This document shows positions 7,386-13,437 of a DNA stretch of 13,437 bases, piece after piece. Origin of the DNA: Microbacteriaceae bacterium (lineage in GTDB: Bacteria > Actinomycetota > Actinomycetes > Actinomycetales > Microbacteriaceae); the NCBI GenBank assembly GCA_947453285.1, contig CANGGA010000012.1, positions 1 to 13,437 on the forward strand, read 5' to 3'. Each line of letters begins with the position of its first letter. Within the stretch, counting starts at the first letter, position 1. The position numbers were made by a program, and so were the translations under genes. The notes below the pieces were generated by a model. That model did no database searches. It had not been told where the DNA came from and was given only the letters and a program-made list of their open reading frames with translations.

Positions 7386-7397
7386 GTGAGCGCTCAC
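7386..7397. promoter_or_regulatory. LacI-type operator before the arabinose transporter block
   Basis: GTGAGCGCTCAC is a perfect 12-base palindrome, the form typical of LacI-family operators with a central CG and identical to the core of the symmetric lac operator. It lies in the 78-base gap between araD and the first ribosome site (AGGAGG, 7401-7406) of the transporter block, where a bound repressor would block initiation or elongation. The neighbouring regulator has the matching type of recognition helix, and an 11/12 copy sits at 2253-2264. I do not see a confident -35/-10 pair around it. Confidence 0.75.
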
Positions 7398-7531
7398 CTT
7401 AGGAGGATGTCATGGTTATTGTCCGCCAGTCATTCATCGGGTTAGCGCTTCGCTTTTTCTCAAGCTTCTGGTCGAGATGGACGCGACCAGGGATGGCACA
7501 CAAGTCCAACTTCCATTCGAAAGGAATCAAA
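7398..7531 (+). promoter_or_regulatory. Presumed leader of the transporter mRNA with a decoy or alternative start
   Basis: Directly after the operator comes AGGAGG (7401-7406) and an ATG at 7412 in frame with the lipoprotein, which would add 40 residues before its signal peptide. The added codons include ggg, tta, aga, cga and acg, which the following gene largely avoids, so this stretch does not read like part of that gene. The segment also holds a 7-base-pair stem-loop (CTGGTCG 7468-7474 with CGACCAG 7484-7490) and a short AGCG-CTT-CGCT hairpin followed by five T at 7444-7458. A second ribosome site, AAAGGA (7520-7525), precedes a TTG at 7532. I therefore read 7398-7531 as leader. Confidence 0.5.
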
Positions 7532-8644
7532 TTGATTAAGAAAGTACTCGGCATTGTCGCCGCAGGTGCTCTTCTAGTTGCGACCCTAACCGGTTGTGCT
7601 AGCTCAAGCACATCAGAAGGCGGTCTTATTGGTGTAGCCATGCCGACCCAGTCATCAACCCGTTGGATCTCAGACGGTAACAGCATCAAGGATGCACTTA
7701 CCAAGGACGGCTTCACTGTCGACCTACAGTATGCAGAAGACGACATCCCAACTCAGGTTTCACAGCTTGAGGCAATGCTAACTAAGGGTGCAAAGGCACT
7801 TATCATCGCAGCAATCGACGGAACTCAGCTAACTGACGTTCTACAGAAGGCAGCCGATGCAAAGGTTCCAGTTATCTCTTACGACCGCCTAATCCGTGAC
7901 TCAGCAAACGTTGACTACTACGCAACCTTCGACAACTTCAAGGTTGGTGTACTACAGGCAACTTCATTGCTAGTCGGTATGGGCGTTTACGCATCAGAGA
8001 CCAGCACCTCAGCTGACGGACCAAACGCAAAGGGCCCACTAAACGTGGAGCTATTCGCTGGTTCACCAGATGACAACAACGCAACCTTCTTCTTCAACGG
8101 TGCAATGTCAGTTCTTCAGCCACTTATCGACAGCAAGGTTCTTGTTGTTAAGTCAGGCCAGACTGAGTTCACCAAGGTAGCTACCCTCCGTTGGGACGGC
8201 GCAGTTGCTCAGAAGCGTATGGACGACATCCTTGTTGGTTCATACAAGGGCGGCGCAAAGGTTAACGGTGTTCTTTCACCTTATGACGGTCTAAGCCGCG
8301 GAATCATGGCTTCGCTAGAAGCTGCTGGTTACTCGAACTCAACCGCAAAGGGTCTTCCATTCGTTACTGGACAGGACGCAGAAGTTCTATCGGTTAAGTC
8401 AATGATCGCTGGCGAGCAGTACTCGACCATCTTCAAGGACACCCGTGAGCTAGCAGCTGTAGCAGTGAAGATGGCAGAGGCTCTTCTAAAGGGAGAGACT
8501 CCAGAGACCAACGACACCACTACCTACAACAACGGCGTGAAGGTTGTTCCTTCATACCTATTGACTCCTTACATTGTGACTACCGACAACTACAAGAAGG
8601 TTCTTGTTGACTCGGGTTACATCAAGGAAGCTGACCTAGGTTAG
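7532..8644 (+). CDS. Monosaccharide ABC transporter substrate-binding lipoprotein (ChvE-like)
   Basis: A 370-residue extracytoplasmic sugar-binding protein. From the TTG start at 7532 the N-terminus is a classic lipoprotein signal: IKK, a hydrophobic core and lipobox LTGC, with lipidated Cys22. The start is supported by AAAGGA six bases upstream; the in-frame ATG at 7412 behind AGGAGG would give 410 residues with an odd 40-residue extension. The mature part is a periplasmic-binding-protein type I fold. Blocks such as PVISYDRLIRDS, VDYYATFDNFKVG and FVTGQDAEVLSVKSM resemble ChvE, the multiple-monosaccharide binder of the MmsAB/GguAB system, which takes L-arabinose among other sugars. Codons are strongly biased (cta, tca, gca, ggt, aac), as in a highly expressed gene. 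A GC-rich hairpin follows its stop. Confidence 0.93.
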   Translation: MIKKVLGIVAAGALLVATLTGCASSSTSEGGLIGVAMPTQSSTRWISDGNSIKDALTKDGFTVDLQYAEDDIPTQVSQLEAMLTKGAKALIIAAIDGTQLTDVLQKAADAKVPVISYDRLIRDSANVDYYATFDNFKVGVLQATSLLVGMGVYASETSTSADGPNAKGPLNVELFAGSPDDNNATFFFNGAMSVLQPLIDSKVLVVKSGQTEFTKVATLRWDGAVAQKRMDDILVGSYKGGAKVNGVLSPYDGLSRGIMASLEAAGYSNSTAKGLPFVTGQDAEVLSVKSMIAGEQYSTIFKDTRELAAVAVKMAEALLKGETPETNDTTTYNNGVKVVPSYLLTPYIVTTDNYKKVLVDSGYIKEADLG

Positions 8645-8663
8645 TAACTAGTAGTAATCGCGA

Positions 8664-8692
8664 ACCGGTGGGGTGCCTAGCACCCCACCGGT
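8664..8692 (+). other. Strong GC-rich hairpin between lipoprotein and ATPase genes
   Basis: ACCGGTGGGGTGC pairs perfectly with GCACCCCACCGGT over 13 base pairs around a CTA loop, 20 bases after the lipoprotein stop. No T-tract follows (the next bases are aagcactaaaag), so it is unlikely to be an efficient intrinsic terminator. In this position it more likely protects the 3' end of a processed lipoprotein mRNA, or causes partial termination, so that more binding protein than membrane complex is made. Such intercistronic hairpins are known after binding-protein genes, for example between malE and malF. Confidence 0.75.
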
Positions 8693-8749
8693 AAGCACTA
8701 AAAGCAGCAAATCAACACAAGCAATAATCCCCAAAGACGAGGTAGCACA

Positions 8750-10285
8750 ATGACCAGCAACATCCTGGAGATGCGTTCAATCACCAAGGTTTTTCCTGGA
8801 GTGCGAGCTCTAGACAATGTTTCTCTAAACGTTGCTCGTGGTGAGATCCACGCAATCTGCGGCGAAAACGGCGCAGGCAAATCAACTCTCATGAAGGTTC
8901 TCTCTGGTGTGTACCCACACGGAACCTACGAAGGCGACATCGTCTATGAAGACGAAGTCATGTCATTCAAAAACTTGCGCGACAGCGAAGCAAAAGGCAT
9001 CGTAATCATTCACCAGGAGTTGGCGCTTAGCCCACACCTTTCGATTGCCGAAAACATTTTCTTGAACAACGAAATCAAGCGCTTCGGTTTAATCGACTGG
9101 AACAAGACCGGCCAAGAGGCTCAGAAACTTATCGCTCGCGTCGGACTGCGTGAAAACCCAGACACCAAGATCAAAGAGATTGGCGTCGGCAAGCAGCAGC
9201 TAGTCGAAATTGCAAAGGCACTTTCAAAACGTGTAAAGCTTCTTATTCTCGATGAGCCAACCGCTGCGCTTAACGACGAAGACTCTGCTCACTTGCTCGA
9301 TCTGCTTCGCCACCTAAAGGGCCAGGGCATTACCTGCATCATCATCTCGCACAAGTTGAATGAGATTGCTTCGATTGCCGACAAGACCACGATCATCCGT
9401 GACGGCAAGACCATCGAGACCCTCGACATGCACAAAGACAAGGTCGACCAAGAGCGCATCATCAAGGGCATGGTTGGCCGCGAGATGGAGAACCGTTACC
9501 CGCAGCACACCGCAAAGGTTGGTGCCGAGATTCTTCGCGTCGAAAACTGGACTGCACATCACCCAGAAGAGACCAACCGCGTGGTTGTCGACAACGTCAA
9601 CATCAACGTGCGCAAGGGCGAAATCGTCGGCTTGGCCGGAATCATGGGTGCGGGTCGTACCGAGTTTGCCAGAAGCCTCTTTGGCCACAGCTGGGGTTCA
9701 AAGATCAGCGGCAAAGTGTTTATTAACGGCAAAGAGGCCAAGGTCTCAACAATTCAAGACGCAATCGATAGCGGGCTTGCCTACGCCACCGAAGACCGCA
9801 AGCGGTACGGCCTCAACCTAATTGACGACATCAAGCGAAACATCTCACTTGCATCGCTCAAGAAGTTCGTTAAGCGCGGACTCGTCGATGACAATCGCGA
9901 GTTCGTTGTTGCCTCAGAGTTCCGCGAGAGCATGAACATCAAGGCTCCTTCTGTGAACTCGATCGTCGGCAAGCTCTCTGGTGGAAACCAGCAGAAGGTT
10001 GTGCTCAGCCAGTGGATCAACACCAACCCTGAGGTCTTGATCTTGGATGAGCCAACTCGCGGCATCGACGTCGGTGCGAAGTATGAGATTTACACGATCA
10101 TTCAGAAACTTGCAGACGAAGGCAAGGGCGTAATCATGATTTCGAGCGAGCTTCCAGAGCTACTCGGAATCTGCGACCGCATCTATGCAATCGCCGAAGG
10201 CCGCATCACCGGCGAAGTTGACAAAAAAGACTTCAAACCTGAACTTCTAATGAAATACATGACCACCGAGAAGGGCACCAAATAA
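8750..10285 (+). CDS. mmsA: Monosaccharide ABC transporter ATP-binding protein (MmsA/GguA type)
   Basis: A 511-residue protein with two fused ATPase domains that powers sugar import at the inner face of the membrane. Domain 1 has Walker A GENGAGKST (38-46), Q-loop HQE around 88-90, a variant signature IGVGKQQ (144-150), Walker B LLILDEP (164-170) and His201. Domain 2 has a degenerate Walker A, GIMGAGRT (297-304), with Arg replacing the Lys, then LSGGNQQ (409-415) and LILDEP (430-435). That asymmetry is normal for the RbsA/XylG/MmsA class. The overall sequence resembles GguA/MmsA most, in agreement with the ChvE-like protein before it. The ATG at 8750 follows GAGG with seven bases between. It overlaps the permease start by one base (TAATG). 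L-arabinose is the likely main substrate, by context. Confidence 0.95.
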   Translation: MTSNILEMRSITKVFPGVRALDNVSLNVARGEIHAICGENGAGKSTLMKVLSGVYPHGTYEGDIVYEDEVMSFKNLRDSEAKGIVIIHQELALSPHLSIAENIFLNNEIKRFGLIDWNKTGQEAQKLIARVGLRENPDTKIKEIGVGKQQLVEIAKALSKRVKLLILDEPTAALNDEDSAHLLDLLRHLKGQGITCIIISHKLNEIASIADKTTIIRDGKTIETLDMHKDKVDQERIIKGMVGREMENRYPQHTAKVGAEILRVENWTAHHPEETNRVVVDNVNINVRKGEIVGLAGIMGAGRTEFARSLFGHSWGSKISGKVFINGKEAKVSTIQDAIDSGLAYATEDRKRYGLNLIDDIKRNISLASLKKFVKRGLVDDNREFVVASEFRESMNIKAPSVNSIVGKLSGGNQQKVVLSQWINTNPEVLILDEPTRGIDVGAKYEIYTIIQKLADEGKGVIMISSELPELLGICDRIYAIAEGRITGEVDKKDFKPELLMKYMTTEKGTK

Positions 10286-11535
10286 TGTCAATGCAAACCG
10301 CGAACAAGACTTCGCTCATGGATAACTTGCGTTCACGTCTTGAAGGCGTAAACCTGCGCCAAAACGGAATCTTCTTGGCCCTAATCGGTCTTCTAATTTT
10401 CTTCGCGGCTACGACTCCAGGTGCTGCGAGCTTGACCCCAGACAACGTGTCGAACCTCGTGATGCAGAACGGTTACATCCTCGTTCTTGCAATCGGTATG
10501 GTCATGGTGATCATCGCCGGTCACATTGACCTGTCGGTCGGTTCGGTCGCCTGTTTCATTGGAGCGGTAGCCGGAATTTTCGTCTGTCGCCCGCTTGAGC
10601 AAGACGGCTGGGATTGGCTTCCTGCGATGCCTTGGTACATCGGCATCCTCGCAGCCATCGTCGTTGGCGCCATCGTTGGTGTTTGGCAAGGCTTCTGGGT
10701 TGCATACGTTGGCATCCCTGCATTCATCGTGACGCTTGCCGGCATGTTGATCTTCCGCGGTCTAGCTTTGATGACCTTGCAGAACTCAAACATCGGTCCA
10801 TTCCCAGACGAGTTCCGTGCAATCGGAAACGGCTTTCTAGATAAAGAGAATGCTCTCGGCCTATCGATTGGGCTTCCTGCAGACATGAACGCCATGGCGC
10901 TTATCTTGACCGCGGTTGGCATTCTCGCCCTCTGGTTGCGCGAGCTAACTACCCGTCGTGGCCGTGTGAAGTATGGTCAGCCAACCGAGCCAGTGATCTG
11001 GTTCTTGGTTAAGAACATCTTCTTGAGCCTCATGGTTGCCGGTGCCGGTTATCAGCTAGCTCAGGCAAATGGAATTCCTTACCTTCTTCTGCTCATGATC
11101 TTCTTGATCGTGGTCTACAGCCTCGTGATGAACAAGACCACTTTCGGTCGCCACATTTATGCAATCGGTGGAAACCTAAACGCAGCGATGCTTTCGGGAA
11201 TCAACGTTCGTCGCGTGAACTTCTGGTTGTTCGTGAACATGGGCGCACTCGCCGCCCTTTCAGGCATCTTGATTACCGCCCGCATGAACTCTGCAGTGCC
11301 AAAGGCCGGTGACGGATTCGAGCTCGACGCGATCTCTTCTGTATTCATCGGTGGTGCCGCCGTTCAGGGTGGTGTCGGAACCGTAACCGGCTCAATGGTC
11401 GGTGGAATGATTCAGGGCATCCTGGCAAACGGCATGAACTTGAACTCTGTGGGCATCGACTCACAGATGTTCATCAAGGGTCTAGTGCTTCTATTCGCAG
11501 TTGCCTTCGACGTGTGGAGCAAGCGTCGCAAGTAG
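10285..11535 (+). CDS. mmsB: Monosaccharide ABC transporter permease (MmsB/GguB type)
   Basis: A 416-residue membrane permease of the ribose/xylose transporter class; two copies would form the channel with the double ATPase. Family marks are GHIDLSVGS (79-87), IPAFIVTLAGMLIFRGL (144-160) and FIGGAAVQGGVGTVTGSMVGG (354-374). Roughly nine or ten hydrophobic segments can be counted. A basic loop around 222-234 (TTRRGRVKYGQP) and the long form of about 400 residues fit MmsB rather than the shorter RbsC proteins of about 320. The ATG at 10285 shares one base with the ATPase stop, indicating coupled translation; another ATG two codons later is an alternative. AraA follows after 12 bases. Confidence 0.94.
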   Translation: MSMQTANKTSLMDNLRSRLEGVNLRQNGIFLALIGLLIFFAATTPGAASLTPDNVSNLVMQNGYILVLAIGMVMVIIAGHIDLSVGSVACFIGAVAGIFVCRPLEQDGWDWLPAMPWYIGILAAIVVGAIVGVWQGFWVAYVGIPAFIVTLAGMLIFRGLALMTLQNSNIGPFPDEFRAIGNGFLDKENALGLSIGLPADMNAMALILTAVGILALWLRELTTRRGRVKYGQPTEPVIWFLVKNIFLSLMVAGAGYQLAQANGIPYLLLLMIFLIVVYSLVMNKTTFGRHIYAIGGNLNAAMLSGINVRRVNFWLFVNMGALAALSGILITARMNSAVPKAGDGFELDAISSVFIGGAAVQGGVGTVTGSMVGGMIQGILANGMNLNSVGIDSQMFIKGLVLLFAVAFDVWSKRRK

Positions 11536-11547
11536 GCGCTAAATCTC

Positions 11548-13050
11548 ATGGCAAAAACTAAAAAATATGAGATTTGGTTTCTAACCGGAAGCCAAAATCT
11601 ATATGGCGAAGAGACTCTTCAGCAGGTTGCTGAGCAGTCGAAGCACGTTCTTGAAGCGCTGAAGAAAAACGTTTCGGCTCCGGTCGAACTCGTTTGGAAG
11701 CCAGTTCTAAAGACTCCCGACGCAATCAAGCGCCAGATGCTAGATGCCAGTGCAGACGATAACTGCGTTGGTGTCATTACTTGGATGCACACATTCTCGC
11801 CTGCGAAGATGTGGATTGCTGGGCTCGATGCACTGCAGAAGCCACTTCTGCACCTGCACACTCAGGCCAATCAGGCGTTGCCATGGGCGACTATCGACAT
11901 GGACTTCATGAACTTGAACCAGGCCGCTCACGGTGACCGCGAATATGCCCACATGGTTTCGCGCATGTCTATCGCTCGCAAGATTGTGGTTGGCGAACCA
12001 ACCTCGCACGACGTTGCTTCGCACGTGACCGCCTGGGCCTACGCGACCATCGGCTGGCACACCTCGCAAAACCTAAAGCTTGCCCGCTTCGGCGACAACA
12101 TGCGTTATGTCTCGGTCACCGATGGTGACAAGGTCTCTGCCCAGATGCAATTCGGCATGTCAATCGAGTCTCTCGGCGTAAACACCTTGGTCGACGGCGT
12201 TGCCGCGGTCAGCGAGGCTGAGGCCGAAAAGCTCTGCGAGCTCTACGAGCGCGAATACGACGTAGTGCCCGAACTTCGCAAGGGTGGTGCTCGTCACGAG
12301 TCTTTGGTCTACGGCGCAAAGATCGAAATCGCGCTTCGTGCGATTCTCGAGGCCGGCGACTTCAACGCCTTCACTAGCAACTTCGAAGACCTCGGCGACC
12401 TTCGCCAGTTGCCTGGCCTTGCCGTGCAGCGCCTGATGGCAGATGGCTATGGCTTCGGTGGCGAAGGCGACTGGAAGACCAGTGCTCTTGGCGCAATTTT
12501 GAAGAGCATGACCCCTGCCGGCGGCGGAACCTCATTCATGGAGGACTACACCTATCACTTCGGCCCAGGCCCAGCAAAGATTCTCGGCGCTCACATGCTC
12601 GAGGTTTGCCCAACCATCACCGACCAGAAGCCCCGCATCGAGATTCACCCACTTGGCATCGGTGGCAAAGAAGACCCAGTTCGCATGGTGTTCACGGCTA
12701 AGCCTTCGGCTGGCCGCGTCGTTTGCCTCGTCGACATGGGCGACCGCTTCAGAATGATCTCGAACGAAATCGAAATCGTTGAGCCAAACGAGGATCTTCC
12801 TAACCTTCCGGTTGCTCGCGCAGTTTGGCAGCCGATGCCAACCTTGGCTGCATCAGCAGAGGCATGGATGCTCGCTGGCGGTTCGCACCACACCGTGCTT
12901 ACCAACTCGGTGTCAAATGAAACCATCGAAGACTTTGCTCGCATTGCCAAGGTCGAATTGGTAAACATCGATGAGAACACCGAACTTCGTGCCTTCCGCA
13001 AGGAGCTTCAGTGGAGTGCTGCCTATCACCGTTTGGCAGAGCGAATCTAG
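11548..13050 (+). CDS. araA: L-arabinose isomerase AraA
   Basis: A 500-residue cytoplasmic enzyme that converts L-arabinose to L-ribulose, exactly the length of E. coli AraA. The N-terminus EIWFLTGSQNLYG is diagnostic. Metal and active-site residues align in order: Glu306 in FGGEGDWK, Glu332 in SFMEDYTYH, His349 in LGAHMLEVCP and His448 in GGSHHTVLT, matching E. coli Glu306, Glu333, His350 and His450. These bind the Mn2+ cofactor and carry out the hydride or enediol transfer. The ATG at 11548 lies 12 bases after the permease stop, without a strong ribosome site apart from AGTAGG further back. It is the last gene of the transporter block, apart from araB and araD, and is closed by a strong terminator. 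Confidence 0.97.
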   Translation: MAKTKKYEIWFLTGSQNLYGEETLQQVAEQSKHVLEALKKNVSAPVELVWKPVLKTPDAIKRQMLDASADDNCVGVITWMHTFSPAKMWIAGLDALQKPLLHLHTQANQALPWATIDMDFMNLNQAAHGDREYAHMVSRMSIARKIVVGEPTSHDVASHVTAWAYATIGWHTSQNLKLARFGDNMRYVSVTDGDKVSAQMQFGMSIESLGVNTLVDGVAAVSEAEAEKLCELYEREYDVVPELRKGGARHESLVYGAKIEIALRAILEAGDFNAFTSNFEDLGDLRQLPGLAVQRLMADGYGFGGEGDWKTSALGAILKSMTPAGGGTSFMEDYTYHFGPGPAKILGAHMLEVCPTITDQKPRIEIHPLGIGGKEDPVRMVFTAKPSAGRVVCLVDMGDRFRMISNEIEIVEPNEDLPNLPVARAVWQPMPTLAASAEAWMLAGGSHHTVLTNSVSNETIEDFARIAKVELVNIDENTELRAFRKELQWSAAYHRLAERI

Positions 13051-13056
13051 TTTTAG

Positions 13057-13098
13057 AAAAAAAGAAACCCCACTCGACGAGTGGGGTTTCTTTTTTTT
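13057..13098. terminator. Bidirectional intrinsic terminator
   Basis: Seven A, then GAAACCCCACTCG, a one-base centre at 13077, the exact reverse complement, and a run of eight T. The core is CCCCACTC-GAC-GAGTGGGG. Because A- and T-tracts flank both sides it can end transcription of araA on the plus strand and of the converging dehydrogenase gene on the minus strand, whose stop is at 13105-13107. Confidence 0.93.
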
Positions 13099-13104
13099 GT
13101 TCGA

Positions 13105-13437
13105 CTAAATGGTTTTTGCGTCGATGACGAATCGGTAGCGAACGTCTGACTTGTGCATGCGGTCGTAGGCCGCGTCGATTGAGCTTGCCTCGCTTGCGTC
13201 AACCATTTCGATAGTTGCCGCAATCTTGTGCTCTGCACAGAAGTTCAACATTTCTTGGGTCTCGGCAATGCCGCCGGTGTTCGAACCCGAAATTGACTTC
13301 ATCGAAGCGATCAAGCTGAACGGGTTGAAGCTTTCATCCGTACCTGGCAGACCGACGTTCACAAGGCTGCCACCAACGCGAAGCATGCCGAGGTATTTGT
13401 CGACATCGAGGTTGATCGAGGTGGTGTTTAAGATGAT
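13105..13437 (-). CDS. Zinc-type NAD(P)-dependent alcohol dehydrogenase, C-terminal part
   Basis: The last 110 residues of a medium-chain dehydrogenase whose start lies beyond the right edge; the frame is open to 13437. The sequence resembles the cinnamyl-alcohol-dehydrogenase/YahK group: NLDVDKYLGMLRVGGSLVNV in the coenzyme-binding domain, then KSISGSNTGGIAETQEMLNF and the C-terminal KSDVRYRFVIDAKTI. The zinc-binding and catalytic residues are in the part not covered, so they cannot be checked. Such enzymes reduce aldehydes with NADPH, often with broad specificity. It converges on araA and shares the terminator; there is no sign that it belongs to arabinose metabolism. Confidence 0.92.
   Translation of the reverse strand: MILNTTSINLDVDKYLGMLRVGGSLVNVGLPGTDESFNPFSLIASMKSISGSNTGGIAETQEMLNFCAEHKIAATIEMVDASEASSIDAAYDRMHKSDVRYRFVIDAKTI

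Noticed and set aside
7441..7452. Third operator-like site GTTAGCGCTTCG
   Set aside because: Only 8 of 12 positions match and the palindrome covers little more than AGCGCT; too weak beside the perfect site 55 bases upstream.
9360..9821. 153-codon plus-strand frame inside the ATPase gene
   Set aside because: Alternative frame of mmsA, rich in Arg, Ser, Thr and Ala as expected for a frame-shifted reading; no motif.
10521..10922. 133-codon minus-strand frame inside the permease gene
   Set aside because: Antisense shadow of a well-supported membrane protein gene.
1..13437. CRISPR arrays, transposons, tRNA or rRNA genes, phage or defence genes
   Set aside because: I looked for spaced direct repeats, transposase motifs and tRNA-like ends on both strands and saw none; the window is a metabolic region.

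Overview
The window looks like a piece of an actinobacterial chromosome with moderate G+C (slightly above half, by eye), short spacers and many overlapping genes. The gene families (a LacI-type sugar regulator, a ChvE/MmsA/MmsB monosaccharide importer, GTG and TTG starts) and codon use would fit a small-genome member of the Microbacteriaceae such as a freshwater planktonic lineage. That placement is an inference from style, not from a marker gene.

Layout. Positions 1-315 hold no gene I can recognise. A CoA-transferase/acetyl-CoA hydrolase gene (316-1548) lies on the minus strand, divergent from a plus-strand DUF998-type membrane protein (1612-2229). From 2253 to 7333 runs a tightly packed plus-strand block: aldose 1-epimerase (mutarotase), a small four-helix membrane protein, a SRPBCC-like small protein, a LacI-family regulator, ribulokinase AraB and ribulose-5-phosphate 4-epimerase AraD. 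Three junctions overlap by 8 bases and the others are separated by 3 and 8 bases. A second plus-strand block (7386-13098) starts with a perfect 12-base operator and encodes a sugar-binding lipoprotein, a double-domain ABC ATPase, a permease and L-arabinose isomerase AraA. It ends in a symmetrical hairpin terminator. The C-terminal part of a zinc-type alcohol dehydrogenase enters from the right on the minus strand.

How it works together. The ABC system imports L-arabinose (probably also related monosaccharides), and the mutarotase interconverts its anomers. AraA makes L-ribulose, AraB phosphorylates it, and AraD gives D-xylulose 5-phosphate for the pentose phosphate pathway. The LacI-type regulator (called AraR here by context) probably binds GTGAGCGCTCAC in front of the transporter block and an 11/12 copy over the start of the mutarotase gene, so both blocks would respond together.

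I do not see a wholly new system. The points worth a second look are the paired operators with a regulator whose recognition helix is close to that of E. coli LacI, an operator lying on a possibly leaderless start codon, a misleading strong ribosome site 120 bases before the likely TTG start of the lipoprotein, a strong hairpin without a U-tract after the lipoprotein gene, and two uncharacterised, translationally coupled small genes inside the arabinose block.
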